NCBI RefSeq assembly: GCF_017916275.1
Contig: NZ_JAFMST010000013.1
Location: 1-64,000 of the forward strand
Origin: Rubellimicrobium arenae
GTDB taxonomy: Bacteria > Pseudomonadota > Alphaproteobacteria > Rhodobacterales > Rhodobacteraceae
Length of the DNA: 64,000 bases
Reading direction: 5' to 3'
Both the position numbers and the translations under genes were made by a program. Every line of letters begins with the position of its first letter. Within the stretch, counting starts at the first letter, position 1. Shown here piece by piece: positions 36,724 through 46,103 of this stretch. The notes under the pieces are model-generated. The model saw only the letters and a list, made by a program, of their open reading frames with translations. It searched no databases and was not told where the DNA came from.

Positions 36724-37641
36724 CTAACCCTCTTCGAAGGAGGGGTGAACGGGACCGGGGTCCGCCGTGGCATCCTGGCGCCGGCGCTTCTGGTCGAGCA
36801 GAACGGTGGCGGCGCCGCTTCCTGCAATGAGGGCGATCCCCGTCAGGGCTAAGGCATTGGGCAGCGTGCCCCAGACCACTAGGCCGGCCACGACGCCCCA
36901 TAGTGCAAAGCTGTAATAGAACGGAGCCACCGAAGCCGTCCGGCCGAGCCGATATGCCAGGAGAAGCCCGGTGTGCCCGAAGGTGACAAGCAGGGCGGCG
37001 ACGCCCAGGTAAGTCATGTGGCCGCCGCTCGGCGGCGTCCAGACCTCGACCGCAAGCGACATGATCCCCGCCGCAACGGTCATCAGGAGCATCGTCGCAA
37101 GGTTCACCACCGTGACCGGGATTCGGGTCGGCACGCTGCGTCCGGCGAGATCGCGCCCGGCCCCGAGCAGCGCCGCGCCAAAGGCCAGCAGAACGACGGG
37201 AGAAACCCCGGCGGCGCTGGGCTGCGCCACCATGAGGGCGCCGACGAACCCCACCAGCGCGAGGCCGAGGCGCGCCGCGCCCGTCCGTTCGCCCAGAAGC
37301 GCCGCTCCGACAACGACCAGAAGAGGTGTCGTCTGAAGGATGGCGATCACGTCGGCGATCGGCATGTGAGCCAGGGCCACGACGTAGCAGAGCGTACAGA
37401 GCGTCTCTCCGACAGCCCTCAACACGGCGCGGGGATCGAGAACACCGGGAAGGGTAGGCCACTCGCCCCGCAGCGTGACGAGGGCAGCACAGACGAGGCT
37501 GGCGACAATGCCGCGCAGAAAGAGCACCTCGAGGGGAGGCAGGTCCTCGGTGACGAGTTTCATGAAGCTGTCACCCACCACAAAGAAGGCGGTCGCAGCA
37601 AGCATGGCGGCCACGCCGCTCAGATCGGAGGTTCGGGACAT
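36724..37641 (-). CDS. DMT superfamily (EamA) transporter
   Basis: The 305-residue protein has ten predicted helices arranged as two EamA repeats: ATAFFVVGDSFMKLVTEDLPPLEVLFLRGIVA at the start and YLGVAALLVTFGHTGLLLAYRLGRTASVAPFYYS in the second half. Relatives export metabolites such as amino acids or S-adenosylmethionine. The substrate cannot be named. The gene is isolated, with long non-coding flanks on both sides. Confidence 0.87.
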   Translation of the reverse strand: MSRTSDLSGVAAMLAATAFFVVGDSFMKLVTEDLPPLEVLFLRGIVASLVCAALVTLRGEWPTLPGVLDPRAVLRAVGETLCTLCYVVALAHMPIADVIAILQTTPLLVVVGAALLGERTGAARLGLALVGFVGALMVAQPSAAGVSPVVLLAFGAALLGAGRDLAGRSVPTRIPVTVVNLATMLLMTVAAGIMSLAVEVWTPPSGGHMTYLGVAALLVTFGHTGLLLAYRLGRTASVAPFYYSFALWGVVAGLVVWGTLPNALALTGIALIAGSGAATVLLDQKRRRQDATADPGPVHPSFEEG

Positions 37642-37677
37642 GAAGGCCGTTTAGCCCAAGCTGGATCCTGTTACCAC

Positions 37678-37695
37678 GAGCCCCTTCGGGGGCTC
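37678..37695. repeat. GAGCCCC-TTCG-GGGGCTC hairpin
   Basis: This is a perfect 7-base-pair stem capped by a TTCG tetraloop, 37 bases upstream of the DMT transporter start. It could be a 5' leader hairpin of that gene or a rightward transcription stop. Confidence 0.5.
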
Positions 37696-37748
37696 CGGCC
37701 TGTCCCGGATCCGATCGTCACATCCCATTGGTCCGCCGATCTGGTGAC

Positions 37749-37784
37749 GAAGGCTGCCGGGGGCGTTGGCCCCTGGCAGCCTTC
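37749..37784. terminator. Orphan 16-base-pair hairpin
   Basis: The arms GAAGGCTGCCGGGGGC and GCCCCTGGCAGCCTTC pair with one mismatch around a GTTG loop. It is the strongest hairpin in this gap, yet no gene ends next to it on either strand. It may be a terminator left from a lost gene or part of an unrecognised RNA. Confidence 0.5.
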
Positions 37785-38797
37785 AGGGATCCTGTGTGTG
37801 CAGCAGGGGTCCGATGCGACCGTGGCACAGGCCTGTGGCATGGGGAACTGATCAGAGGGCGTAGTCGGGTCCGCTTGACGACGAAGCGAGCAGTTGTCCG
37901 CTCATCGCGATCGGCCAAGGCTGATGACCGGCGGCAGTGCCATGACAAGCCTGGACCGGGCAGGTTCCGTGATTCGGCGGGAGGAGGTTCCAAGGTCCGG
38001 CCCATGATCAACCCGAGCCTGCGGCTCGACTCTCCCACCAACGAGTTTCGCCGCCCTGAAAGCCTGACTCGGGATGGGGCGATCGCCTTGCGGCAGTCGG
38101 AACGCTCTTGGGAGCTGGCAATCGGCGCGCTCGCTGTTCTCGGCGAGCAGGACTCGATCAAAGGCCCCGAGCATTCCCTCAAGCAGTGCCGCTTTCGCAT
38201 TTGCAGCGGGGCCACCCGCAGGAGCAGCGAAAGGGGAGGGAACGGGTCTGTGCTTGGCCTGCAACCCTCGGGGAGACGTTGGACGTCCGGGCCCCTTATC
38301 GACGAGGGCGATGTGAACGCAGCGGGAGCTCCGGCGGCACATGCCGCGTCTGACGTGGTTTGCCTCTGTGCGGCATTCCTGCCTGGCGTGGAAGTGGACC
38401 GGAGCGAAGGACGAGAATGTTGGACCAGCCGATGATCGGCCGGCGCCGAGTGTGTCATCGGCCGACTACGGCTAACTGTCGGCCCTTGCGACCGAACCTC
38501 GCGCGGTCTCGGCGCGCTTCGCCCATGGAACGTGGCGATAATATGGCGCAGGCGCTGAGATCGAATGCCGCTGCCGAGCCTGTCTTGTTAACCTTTGGCG
38601 CCGATCCGATCCACCTCGGCCTGATCCTGCAAGGAGTGCTCGGCCATTCCACGCCTGAGCACATAAATACATGTGCGGGAATTACCTTGATTGCGCCGCA
38701 AAGCCGCCACCCGCGCCCTTCATGGCCCGCCTCGCTGAACCGTTCCAGCAACGGAAACGAGCGGATCAAAGAAAATAACAATCAAGGAAGGGACAAG

Positions 38798-39376
38798 ATG
38801 CTGAAAGGACTTTGCGCAGTGAGCCTGGCGGCCGCTCTGGCGTTTCTGCCGCTCATGGCCTCGGCCGTGACGCTAAGCGATACCAACTCGATCGTGGTCG
38901 GCCAGTCGGTCGACCTCCGCCAGGACAGCGCCTGGCACTGGGACGCAAACTTCTCGCCCAAGGAGGCGGGGGCAACCTACACGTTCTTCTTCCACAACTC
39001 GGGCCGAAGGACGCGAACGCTGGACTTCGTGGCCAACGTCCGCCAACTCAGCGCCTACTTCAAGAACGGCGTGACCATCGCGTTCGATACCTACAAACTC
39101 TCGGCCAAGTCCACGGACCGCCAGAAGGGCCTCAGCACCGACGAGATGAACTACCTGACCTTCGCGGCCAACGAGACCAAGACGCTCACGATCACGTTCG
39201 GCTCCGTGGTCCGCTACTCTGGAACGACGGCCACCAACGCCATGGCCAACATCAACTTCGATGCCATCACGCCTTCGGCTTTCGCGCCCGACCCCGTGCC
39301 GCTGCCGGCCAGCAGCGGCCTGCTCGGCCTGGGGCTCATCGGCTTGATCGGGCTGCGCGGGCGTAGGCGGGCCTAA
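38798..39376 (+). CDS. VPLPA-CTERM sorted surface protein
   Basis: The 192-residue product has a signal peptide (about 1-24, ending ASAVT). A beta-rich domain with several Thr/Asn/Ser runs follows. The tail VPLPASSGLLGLGLIGLIGLRGRRRA is a textbook VPLPA-CTERM signal: motif, membrane helix, basic end. Proteins with this tail are thought to be cleaved and anchored or released by an exosortase-type enzyme, usually in bacteria making extracellular polysaccharide. AAGGAAGGG lies upstream of the ATG. The exosortase itself is not in the window. Confidence 0.85.
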   Translation: MLKGLCAVSLAAALAFLPLMASAVTLSDTNSIVVGQSVDLRQDSAWHWDANFSPKEAGATYTFFFHNSGRRTRTLDFVANVRQLSAYFKNGVTIAFDTYKLSAKSTDRQKGLSTDEMNYLTFAANETKTLTITFGSVVRYSGTTATNAMANINFDAITPSAFAPDPVPLPASSGLLGLGLIGLIGLRGRRRA

Positions 39377-39918
39377 GCCGGCCGGCGGAACCGGGACGTT
39401 CAGCTCCCATGGGGCGGGCTTCCTGCCTGGGAAGTCAAAACGGGTCCTGCCGCCCCCGACAGCCATCGAGCGCCGCACCCGCCGCCGTGCGGCGCCGTTC
39501 ATCATGGGCTCACGGACTGCGGCAAGGCTGTCGTGACCGCGTGCCCGGAACTGCGAGAGTTCTTGGCGACTGGTGCGACGTCGTTCCCCGAGGTCGCGTT
39601 TGACCGGTGTGGCCTCGCCGGTCAAAGCTTGCGGGCAGATGCGGGAACGACCGCGCCGACAACTCCAGATCGATCCCGGTCAGGCAAAGGCCGAAGAGGA
39701 TCGGCACTCGACGCATGAAACCGCCCAGATGCAGCGCCGTGCCATATAAGCCGATGCTGGGATCGCTGATTTCTGATACGATCTGCCCACGAACATAGCC
39801 AACTGCGAACAACCTTTGCCGGGCCTGTGGAGGAGCAGGCCTGCCCGAGGATACATGTCCATCTTCTCTCAAGGGGGTGGGTGGGGGCTCCTCCGTGTTC
39901 CGAGGGAGGATCGTTAGC
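39377..39918. other. 542-base gap with no supported gene
   Basis: No domain, signal peptide or clear terminator was seen. Its right end carries GGGAGG nine bases before the GTG start of the next gene. Confidence 0.45.
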
Positions 39919-40653
39919 GTGTCGACTGATGACCAAGGAGCCGGAGCCGGGGGCTTTCCCGGCCTGAGTTTGACCACGGGTCGGCTGCCTGTCGGGCCCG
40001 TGGTCGTTGTCCCGTTCCAGTCCCGCTTTCTACGGGCCGTCGCGGCCCGCATGTCGGGGCCCGGGGGCTACTACAACCTCGGCAATGCTGTCGGACTCGC
40101 GGGTGGGCTCGCGCTCGCGACCTGGAACGCCACCGGGGTCACCGGCGCGGCCACGGCGGCGGCGGGCTACGTCGCGGGAAGCGGCAGCGCCCTGGCGCTC
40201 ACGGGGGCCACGCTCGTCTTCTTCTGGAGCGGCGAGGTCTACCACCGTGCGTGGGCCGATCCATCTCGGCCGGATGCGGACCTGAATCGGCAGGGCGACC
40301 TCCTGTCCGCTGTCGGCGCCGTGGCCTTGGGCATCTCGCTCGCGCTCCTGGGCTTGCCGCTTCTGGCCGTCACGGCGGGCCTTCTTCATGCGTTGGGCAA
40401 GCTCGGCAGCGCACTGCACGGTCCTGGAACTTCGGCCTTCGGCTGGCCCAGTCGCTGGCCCGATCCATTCCGCAGTCTGGTTCTCTTGAGTCGAGGGCCG
40501 GCCACGCTCGTGGCAGCCTTGGCTTTGGCCACTGGTCTATCGGGCTCGGCATCCGGAGCGATGATGTCGGCGCTCCTTGGTCCGGGGGTTCTGCTTCTTT
40601 GCAACCTTCTCTGGGCCAAGGCCGACCTTCTGCTCTTCCGGCCTGCGGGCTGA
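39919..40653 (+). CDS. Putative membrane protein, family not recognised
   Basis: The 244-residue protein is rich in Gly, Ala and Leu and has about five hydrophobic segments (near 65-95, 98-115, 135-165, 185-205 and 210-235). One segment, GGYYNLGNAVGLAGGLAL, begins just after a basic loop. I do not recognise the family. GTG 39919 is chosen as start because GGGAGG lies nine bases upstream; the longer ATG frame has no binding site. The gene has no close neighbours on its strand. Confidence 0.55.
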   Translation: MSTDDQGAGAGGFPGLSLTTGRLPVGPVVVVPFQSRFLRAVAARMSGPGGYYNLGNAVGLAGGLALATWNATGVTGAATAAAGYVAGSGSALALTGATLVFFWSGEVYHRAWADPSRPDADLNRQGDLLSAVGAVALGISLALLGLPLLAVTAGLLHALGKLGSALHGPGTSAFGWPSRWPDPFRSLVLLSRGPATLVAALALATGLSGSASGAMMSALLGPGVLLLCNLLWAKADLLLFRPAG

Positions 40654-41373
40654 CTGAGGCAGGAGCCGGAACGATCCGGGTCAGGTCCGTGAGTGGCGCT
40701 CCGCTGGGTTGGAGCGGAAGATACGTCGGGATGCCCCTGTCGATGACGACGGGCCAGGGTGACCGCCATACGTTTGCCGGGCCAGAAGCTGGATGGACCG
40801 GCCCCCCGTTCCGTCCCGTACTCGCGAATGCGCGCCACCCTCGGCCCGCCTCGGTTGGTCCGTTACCCGGTCAAGATGCTGTGCAGATGAACTGTCATGG
40901 CTCCGGGATGGCCGATGTCGGGAAGGCCTGCCTTTTCCGGATAGCCTGAATCCCCTGTGGGGAGAAGCTTTGGGGGCCGTCCCGCTGACGCGAAGGATAT
41001 CGATGCCCATTGCGAGTGTCGCCGAGTTCCCTTGGCACTTCGGGCCCCTGCACCCTGATATGCTGGGCCAACCCGGCGGCCTTCCCGCGTGACGGGGCTC
41101 CTCCTCTCGGCAGCCGTCTTCATGGATCGGGCCGGGCCGCAGCGTCGCCACGCGTGCAATGAATGGAGGAACCCTCTCACGGGCCGGCGTCGTCTGCTCT
41201 GCACAGGGACCGTAAGACAGGTACTCTTGGCGCATCATTGCAGGAGCAGAGACCCATCGGGGAGCAGTCCTGCCATTAACTCAGAGTTTTGCTTCCCGGA
41301 TAACCCGGCTGAGTGCAGTCGGTCGCTGCACATATCTGCAGAAGGAAAGAGCCGTATCCGCGGTCAAGGGAGG
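40654..41373. other. 720-base gap preceding the pseudogene cluster
   Basis: No supported gene is visible. The stretch borders a region of decayed genes and may itself be degraded coding sequence beyond recognition. Confidence 0.4.
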
Positions 41374-42691
41374 ATGGATGCAGGTGTGGTAGCGGGCCTT
41401 GCCCGGTAAGGGCGCGGCACTCGCGCTTGACGCGGCCTTTCTGGGGCTGGCGCCGATGGCGGGGATGGCGCAGGATTGGACCGTCAAGGGCGTCCTGGGG
41501 AGCGTCCAGACGCCCGTCCTGACCGAAGAAGATGCCGACGCGGACGCCGACGATCCGGCCCGTAGCTTTTCGTCGCCGGCGTGAAGAACGGCGGAGTCCG
41601 TGTCTTCGGGCTCGACGGAACTCTCAGGCAGACGCTCTTGCCGGTCGAGGATTCCCGTATCAACAACGTGGATCTTGTCTATGACGTGCCGATGACGGAC
41701 GGCTCCGTGGCCGACCTGGTGATTGGAGCCGACCGCGGGCTCGACATCATCCGCTTCTACCGGATCGACCCCGCGGTCACCGAGCCCCTGACCGAGATCA
41801 CGGATCTGGCTGCGACCCCGGAGGTTTCCGAGGCGGCAGGGCGATGACGGCGGGGCAGACCTGGACAACCCCGTCGAGGACCAGTCCACGGTCTACGGGC
41901 TTGCAGCTTGGCATGACCGGGCTACGGATGCCGTCTGGATCGTCGGCAGTCAGCGCCACGAATCCCGACTGCGGTTCTTCAAGCTGGTCGCTGGACCTGA
42001 CGGCGTCACGGCCGTTCTCGACCATGCGTTCCAGGCTCCCGTGGAGCACAAGGGCCAGAACTTGCGTCAGGAGGACGACGACATCGTCGAAGCCGACTGG
42101 AGCCCACAGTTCGAGGGCATCGTGATCGACCGCGCCACAGGCACCGTATATGCCGGGCAGGAGGATGTGGGGATCTGGTCCGGCCCCGTCGCCGGCGGCG
42201 ATCTCCAACTCGCCTACGAGACACGCGGCTCGCGCATGAGCTATGTCTGGAACCCCGAGAGCGTCATCACGCGCGATGTCGAGGGGCTGACCATCTACTA
42301 CGCCGCGGACGGGACGCGCTATCTTCTCGCCTCCAGCCAGGGCAGCGCCCATGGCGAGGTGCCCGCCTTCCAGACTCCGCCCTACGGCGACAGCTTTGTC
42401 GTCTTCGAGGTCGGCGGGGGCGGCCTGGACCTCAAGGGCGCCTTCCGTGTCGAGACCTCGGGCGACATGGACGCCGTGCAGGAGAGCGATGGCGCCGACG
42501 TGATCTCCGTGGCGCTGCCCGGGTTCCCGAGTGGGGTCTTCATCACCCAGGACGGCTATGCGGGCGACCTCGACGACCTCAGTGGTGAGACCGCCTCGAC
42601 GGGCTTCAAGTACGTGGACTGGTCCGCCATCGCGCAAAGCTTCGACCCGCCCTTGAAGGTCACGCCGGAAGGCTGGGACCCCCGGAGCTGA
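41374..42691 (+). pseudogene. Beta-propeller 3-phytase, disrupted by frameshifts
   Basis: Joining three frames gives a phytase-like protein. A signal-like N-terminus and DADADDPARSF (calcium-site DDPA motif) come first. FVAGVKNGGVRVFGLDGTLRQ...NNVDLVYDVP...DLVIGADRG follows in a second frame. DDGGADLDNPVEDQSTVYGLAAWHD through FEGIVIDRATGTVYAGQED to FKYVDWSAIAQSF is in the original frame. The first break is near a T4 run (41567-41570) and the second near a T3 run (41825-41827). The 5' end may hold another break, since the ATG at 41374 with AGGGAGG upstream meets a stop after 11 codons. The intact enzyme would release phosphate from phytate outside the cytoplasm. Homopolymer sequencing errors could explain the breaks. 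Confidence 0.8.
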
Positions 42692-42761
42692 GGCGGAGGC
42701 GCCGCCCGGCCACCCATTCAGGGCCGGACGGCATCCCATCGAGCGGAGAGGAGGCCGCAAC

Positions 42762-44305
42762 ATGGAAGCAGCGAGCGATCTACGTCTGACGCCGGGCGGG
42801 GTGGACCGCATCCCTTGGCACATGCGCCTGCGCTACCGGATGCGCGTCGCAAGCCGCGAGCCCACGACCCTCATCGGGCTTCTGCTGGCCGCGCTCTTTG
42901 CCGTCCTCATCGTGGTTCCCATCGTTTCGATCCTGCTCGACGCCGTCCAGACGCAGTTCGGAGACGAGAGACGCACGGCCACGGACGTGGGCGGCTGGAC
43001 CGGCTACTACCTGCACCGGACCTTTGCCGCGCCCGTGGCGCGGGATCTGTTCTGGGAGCCGCTCCTCAACACGATCACGGTCGCTCTGGGCGCCATCGCG
43101 GTGGCCGTCGTCCTGGGCACGAGCCTCGCCTGGCTGGTCACCCGAACCGACATGTGGGGCCGGCGCTGGTTCGCCACCGCCCTGATCGTTCCCTACATGC
43201 TGCCCGCCTGGACCTTCGCGCTGGCCTGGACGACGATCTTCAAGAACCGCACCGTGGGCGGCGGGCAGGGGTGGCTCGAGGCGCTGGGCGTCTCGCCGCC
43301 GGACTGGCTTGCCTATGGCCGTGTGCCGATCGTCATCATCCTGGCGCTGCACTACACGCCCTTCGTCGTCCTCCTGTTCGGGAGCGCGCTCCGCCGCTTC
43401 GACAGCCAGCTCGAGGACTCCGCCCGCATCCTCGGGGCCGGGAGCGGACGCATCGCCTGGGCCATCATCCTGCCGCTCATGCGCCCCGCGCTCCTTTCGA
43501 GCACCATCCTGATCTTTGCCAAGTGCCTGGGCGAGTTCGGCGTGCCGTATGTCCTCGGCCTGCCGGTCAACTTCGACCTGCTGTCGACATCGCTCTACCA
43601 GAGCATCGCGTCGCGGCAGACCGGCGTGGCCGGGGTCCTGGCGGCGGTCATCATGGCCATTGGCATCCTGTCCTTGCTGGTGGACGCCCTCCTCGTCCGC
43701 GAGGCCAGGCGCTTCGTCACCGTGGGCTCCAAGGGCTCCATGAACAGGTTGAGCCGGCTCGGGCGGATGCGGCCGGTGGCGACCGGGTTCTGCGGCCTGG
43801 TGTTCCTCGTCAGCGTCGGCCTGCCGGTGCTGACGCTGGCCCTGTCCACGGTCATGCGGGTGCCCGGACGTTTCGCCTGGAGCAACTTCACGCTCGACTA
43901 CTGGGTCGGCACGGACCTCGAGACACTCGCGCTGCGGCGCGGGATCCTGCTCACGCCCGACCTCTGGGAGGCGGCCTGGAACACGCTCCGCATCGTGGGC
44001 CTCGGCGTCTCTGACCTCTGGGCTCCTGGGGCGCCTCGTGGGCGATGTGGTCGTGCGGACGCCGCTCCGGCCCCTGTCAATCTTCCTCCGGCAGGTGACG
44101 TTCTTCCCTTGCCTGGTACCCGGCATCGCCTTTGCCGCGGCCGACTTCGCGCTCTTCACCGTCCCGCACGGGCCGCTCCCGGCGCTGTATGGGACGGTCG
44201 CCATCCTGATCCTCGCCTTGATCGCCGATCAGATGCCGTATGCCTCCCGGGCGGGCATCTCGGCCATGATGCAGCTCGGCAAAGAACCCGACGAGGAGGC
44301 GCCGT
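42762..44305 (+). pseudogene. FbpB-type ABC transporter permease, frameshifted and 3'-truncated
   Basis: ATG 42762 has AGAGGAGG upstream and opens a two-domain permease of the ferric iron/thiamine/phosphonate class. The first transmembrane domain ends with the EAA-like ILGAGSGRIAWAIILPLMRPALLSS (about residues 225-250), followed by ALRRGILLTPDLWEAAWNTLRIVGL. At about 44001-44005 one extra base shifts the frame, and the match continues in the next frame as ASLTSGLLGRLVGDVVVRTPLRP...IADQMPYASRAGISAMMQLGKEPDEEA. It then stops abruptly near 44305, just where a second EAA loop should follow, and is replaced by unrelated sequence. It cannot make a full transporter. Confidence 0.82.
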
Positions 44306-45085
44306 CGACTGCACTGCCGAACGGTTCATGCCAAATCCGCGACCGGGCGGCTCCGCTGCCTCCCTCTGGACGAGGCCACGCTCGCTACGCCCGCCCTTCC
44401 GCAGGCCGGGCCCGCGCGCAATGCGCTCCGGATCGGCGACACGGTTGCGGCGATGCTGGAAAGCCATCTCGCCGCGCTCCAGGCCGACAGCCCCGAAGCG
44501 CGGCGAGCGATCTTGGCGCTCGATGATCAGGCGGACGCGATGCTCGGAGGGGTGAAGCTCTACCTCGCCCGCCTCAATGCCGGACCGTTGAGCGAGGTCG
44601 AGCGTCGGCGCAGCGACGAGATCATGTCCTACTCCATCAACCTCGAGCATGTGGGGGACATCCTCGTTCGCGACCTGGCCGGCATGGCTGAGAAGAAGAC
44701 GGTTCGCCAGATCCGCTTCTCCGAGGCCGGCGAAGGCGAGATCGTCGAATTCTACCGCAAGACCATCGCCAACCTGGAGCTGGCGCAGTCCGTGTTCCTG
44801 AGCCGTGATGTCGGATTGGCGCGTCGGCTTGCCGAGGTCAAGATCGAGGTGCGCCGCATCGAGGAGCGGTCGCAGCGGCCGCACCTCGAGCGGTTGCAAG
44901 CCGGGCAGCCCGGAATCTTGGTCTCGAGCTCGCTTCACCTTGATATCCTCCGTGACCTCAAGCGGGTGAATGCGCACATCGCCTCCGCTGCCAACCCGAT
45001 CCTCTGGAAGACGGGTGAACTCGGCGAAAGCCGGGTCACGTCCGTCCGCGAAGGCCGCTCTGACCAGATCGACGCGGGCCGATGA
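44306..45085 (+). pseudogene. Na+/phosphate cotransporter C-terminal (PhoU-like) fragment, 5'-truncated
   Basis: The open frame contains LDEATLATPALPQAGPARNALRIGDTVAAML followed by a helical PhoU-like region with NLEHVGDILVRDLAGMAEKK, IVEFYRKTIANLELAQSVF and LVSSSLHLDILRDLKRVNAHIASAANPIL. This is the cytoplasmic tail of Na/Pi cotransporter family proteins. All of the membrane domain that should precede it is missing, and the frame joins directly to the truncated ABC permease. An internal start near 44453 could yield a soluble PhoU-like protein, but expression seems unlikely. Confidence 0.8.
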
Positions 45086-45422
45086 TGGAATGCAACGGCG
45101 TGTCGGCCGATCGCTAGGCGGCTTGGCCGTGGAGGGCCGGCTCAGGATGGGCCTTCGATCAGCTGACCCGTTTCCACGGCCCGGGTCAGGTCCCCTCCCA
45201 GCAGGTGGGTTCGCCCCGGGCTGGATTCCGCGTCCTGAGTGCGGCGCGGAACTGGATTGCAGTGGCACGGGTCGGCAGCCGGACATTCTTCTTCGGCGAT
45301 AGCGGCCAGCATCGGGCGGACTGATGGACGCTCCTGCGTGATCGGCGGCCCTCAGGCCGTCGACCTTGGGCCGCTACCGCGGTCCCAGAACCCCTGCGGT
45401 CCGCCATGTGCTTCGTGGGCGG
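45086..45422. other. 337-base gap at the edge of the pseudogene cluster
   Basis: No supported gene is visible. It separates the rightward Na/Pi fragment from the 3' end of the leftward methyltransferase gene. No terminator hairpin was evident. Confidence 0.4.
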
Positions 45423-46103
45423 TCAGGATCTGGTGCAGACCCATCCCTTGAACGTGAAGGCCGCGTAGAACAGCTCGATATCCGAAAAGCCTGCGCCCCG
45501 CAGAAGGGCCACGTCTTCATCGGGCGACAGGACGGGCAGGCGTTCCTTCATGGCGGCCGTGTTCGTCGCAGGCCCGCCCGACGCATCGGCGAACGCGGCA
45601 AAGCGCGCAAGCCACCGGTCCATGTCCGCACCTGCATGGGGAAAGCTGTGATGCGCGACCACCAGGGGAGCCCCGGGCGCAAGCCGCCGGTGGATTTCCA
45701 TAAGGGTTCGGAGCCTTTCGGGCGCAGGCAGGAAGTGCAGGGTGAGAAGGCAAGTCGCCCCATCGAACGGCCCGATGGGGGCGTCCTGAATGTAGCCCTG
45801 ATGCAGGTTCACGCGGGCACCCAGGGGGCCCAGCGCAGTTCGCGCCCGGGCCAGCATCTCGGGCGAAGGGTCGACGCCGTCAAAGCGCCAGCGGGGCTGC
45901 ATCTCGGCCATGGCCTTCAGTTCGAGTCCCCCTCCCGCACCGAGGACAAGGACATGCCCATCGGCCGGAACCCGTTCCGCCAAGAGCAGTCCGGCCATCC
46001 GGTGCATGTGCGCCAGGCCGGGCACCAGGCGTGCCGACGTCTCTGCATAGGATCGCACGGCGTGCGGGTCCGCGAAGGGCAATGAAGCCGGCCCGGCCGT
46101 CAT
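45423..46103 (-). CDS. SAM-dependent class I methyltransferase
   Basis: The 226-residue protein has the SAM motif HVLVLGAGGGLELKAMAE at about 49-66, the acidic loop FDGVDPSPEMLARAR, and LLTLHFLPAPERLRTLMEI as motif III. It resembles small-molecule methyltransferases that adjoin Rrf2/thioredoxin-reductase-like pairs. Its ATG overlaps the stop of the upstream oxidoreductase (ATGA at 46100-46103), so the two are translated together. The methyl acceptor is unknown. Confidence 0.83.
   Translation of the reverse strand: MTAGPASLPFADPHAVRSYAETSARLVPGLAHMHRMAGLLLAERVPADGHVLVLGAGGGLELKAMAEMQPRWRFDGVDPSPEMLARARTALGPLGARVNLHQGYIQDAPIGPFDGATCLLTLHFLPAPERLRTLMEIHRRLAPGAPLVVAHHSFPHAGADMDRWLARFAAFADASGGPATNTAAMKERLPVLSPDEDVALLRGAGFSDIELFYAAFTFKGWVCTRS

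Larger units (their letters stand above)
37642..38797. other. 1.16 kb region with no gene but two strong hairpins
   Basis: No frame here has a supported start, domain or signal. The region holds two marked inverted repeats (37678-37695 and 37749-37784, annotated separately). An AT-rich segment at about 38655-38690 (ACATAAATACATG) probably belongs to the promoter of the VPLPA-CTERM gene at 38798. Confidence 0.5.
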
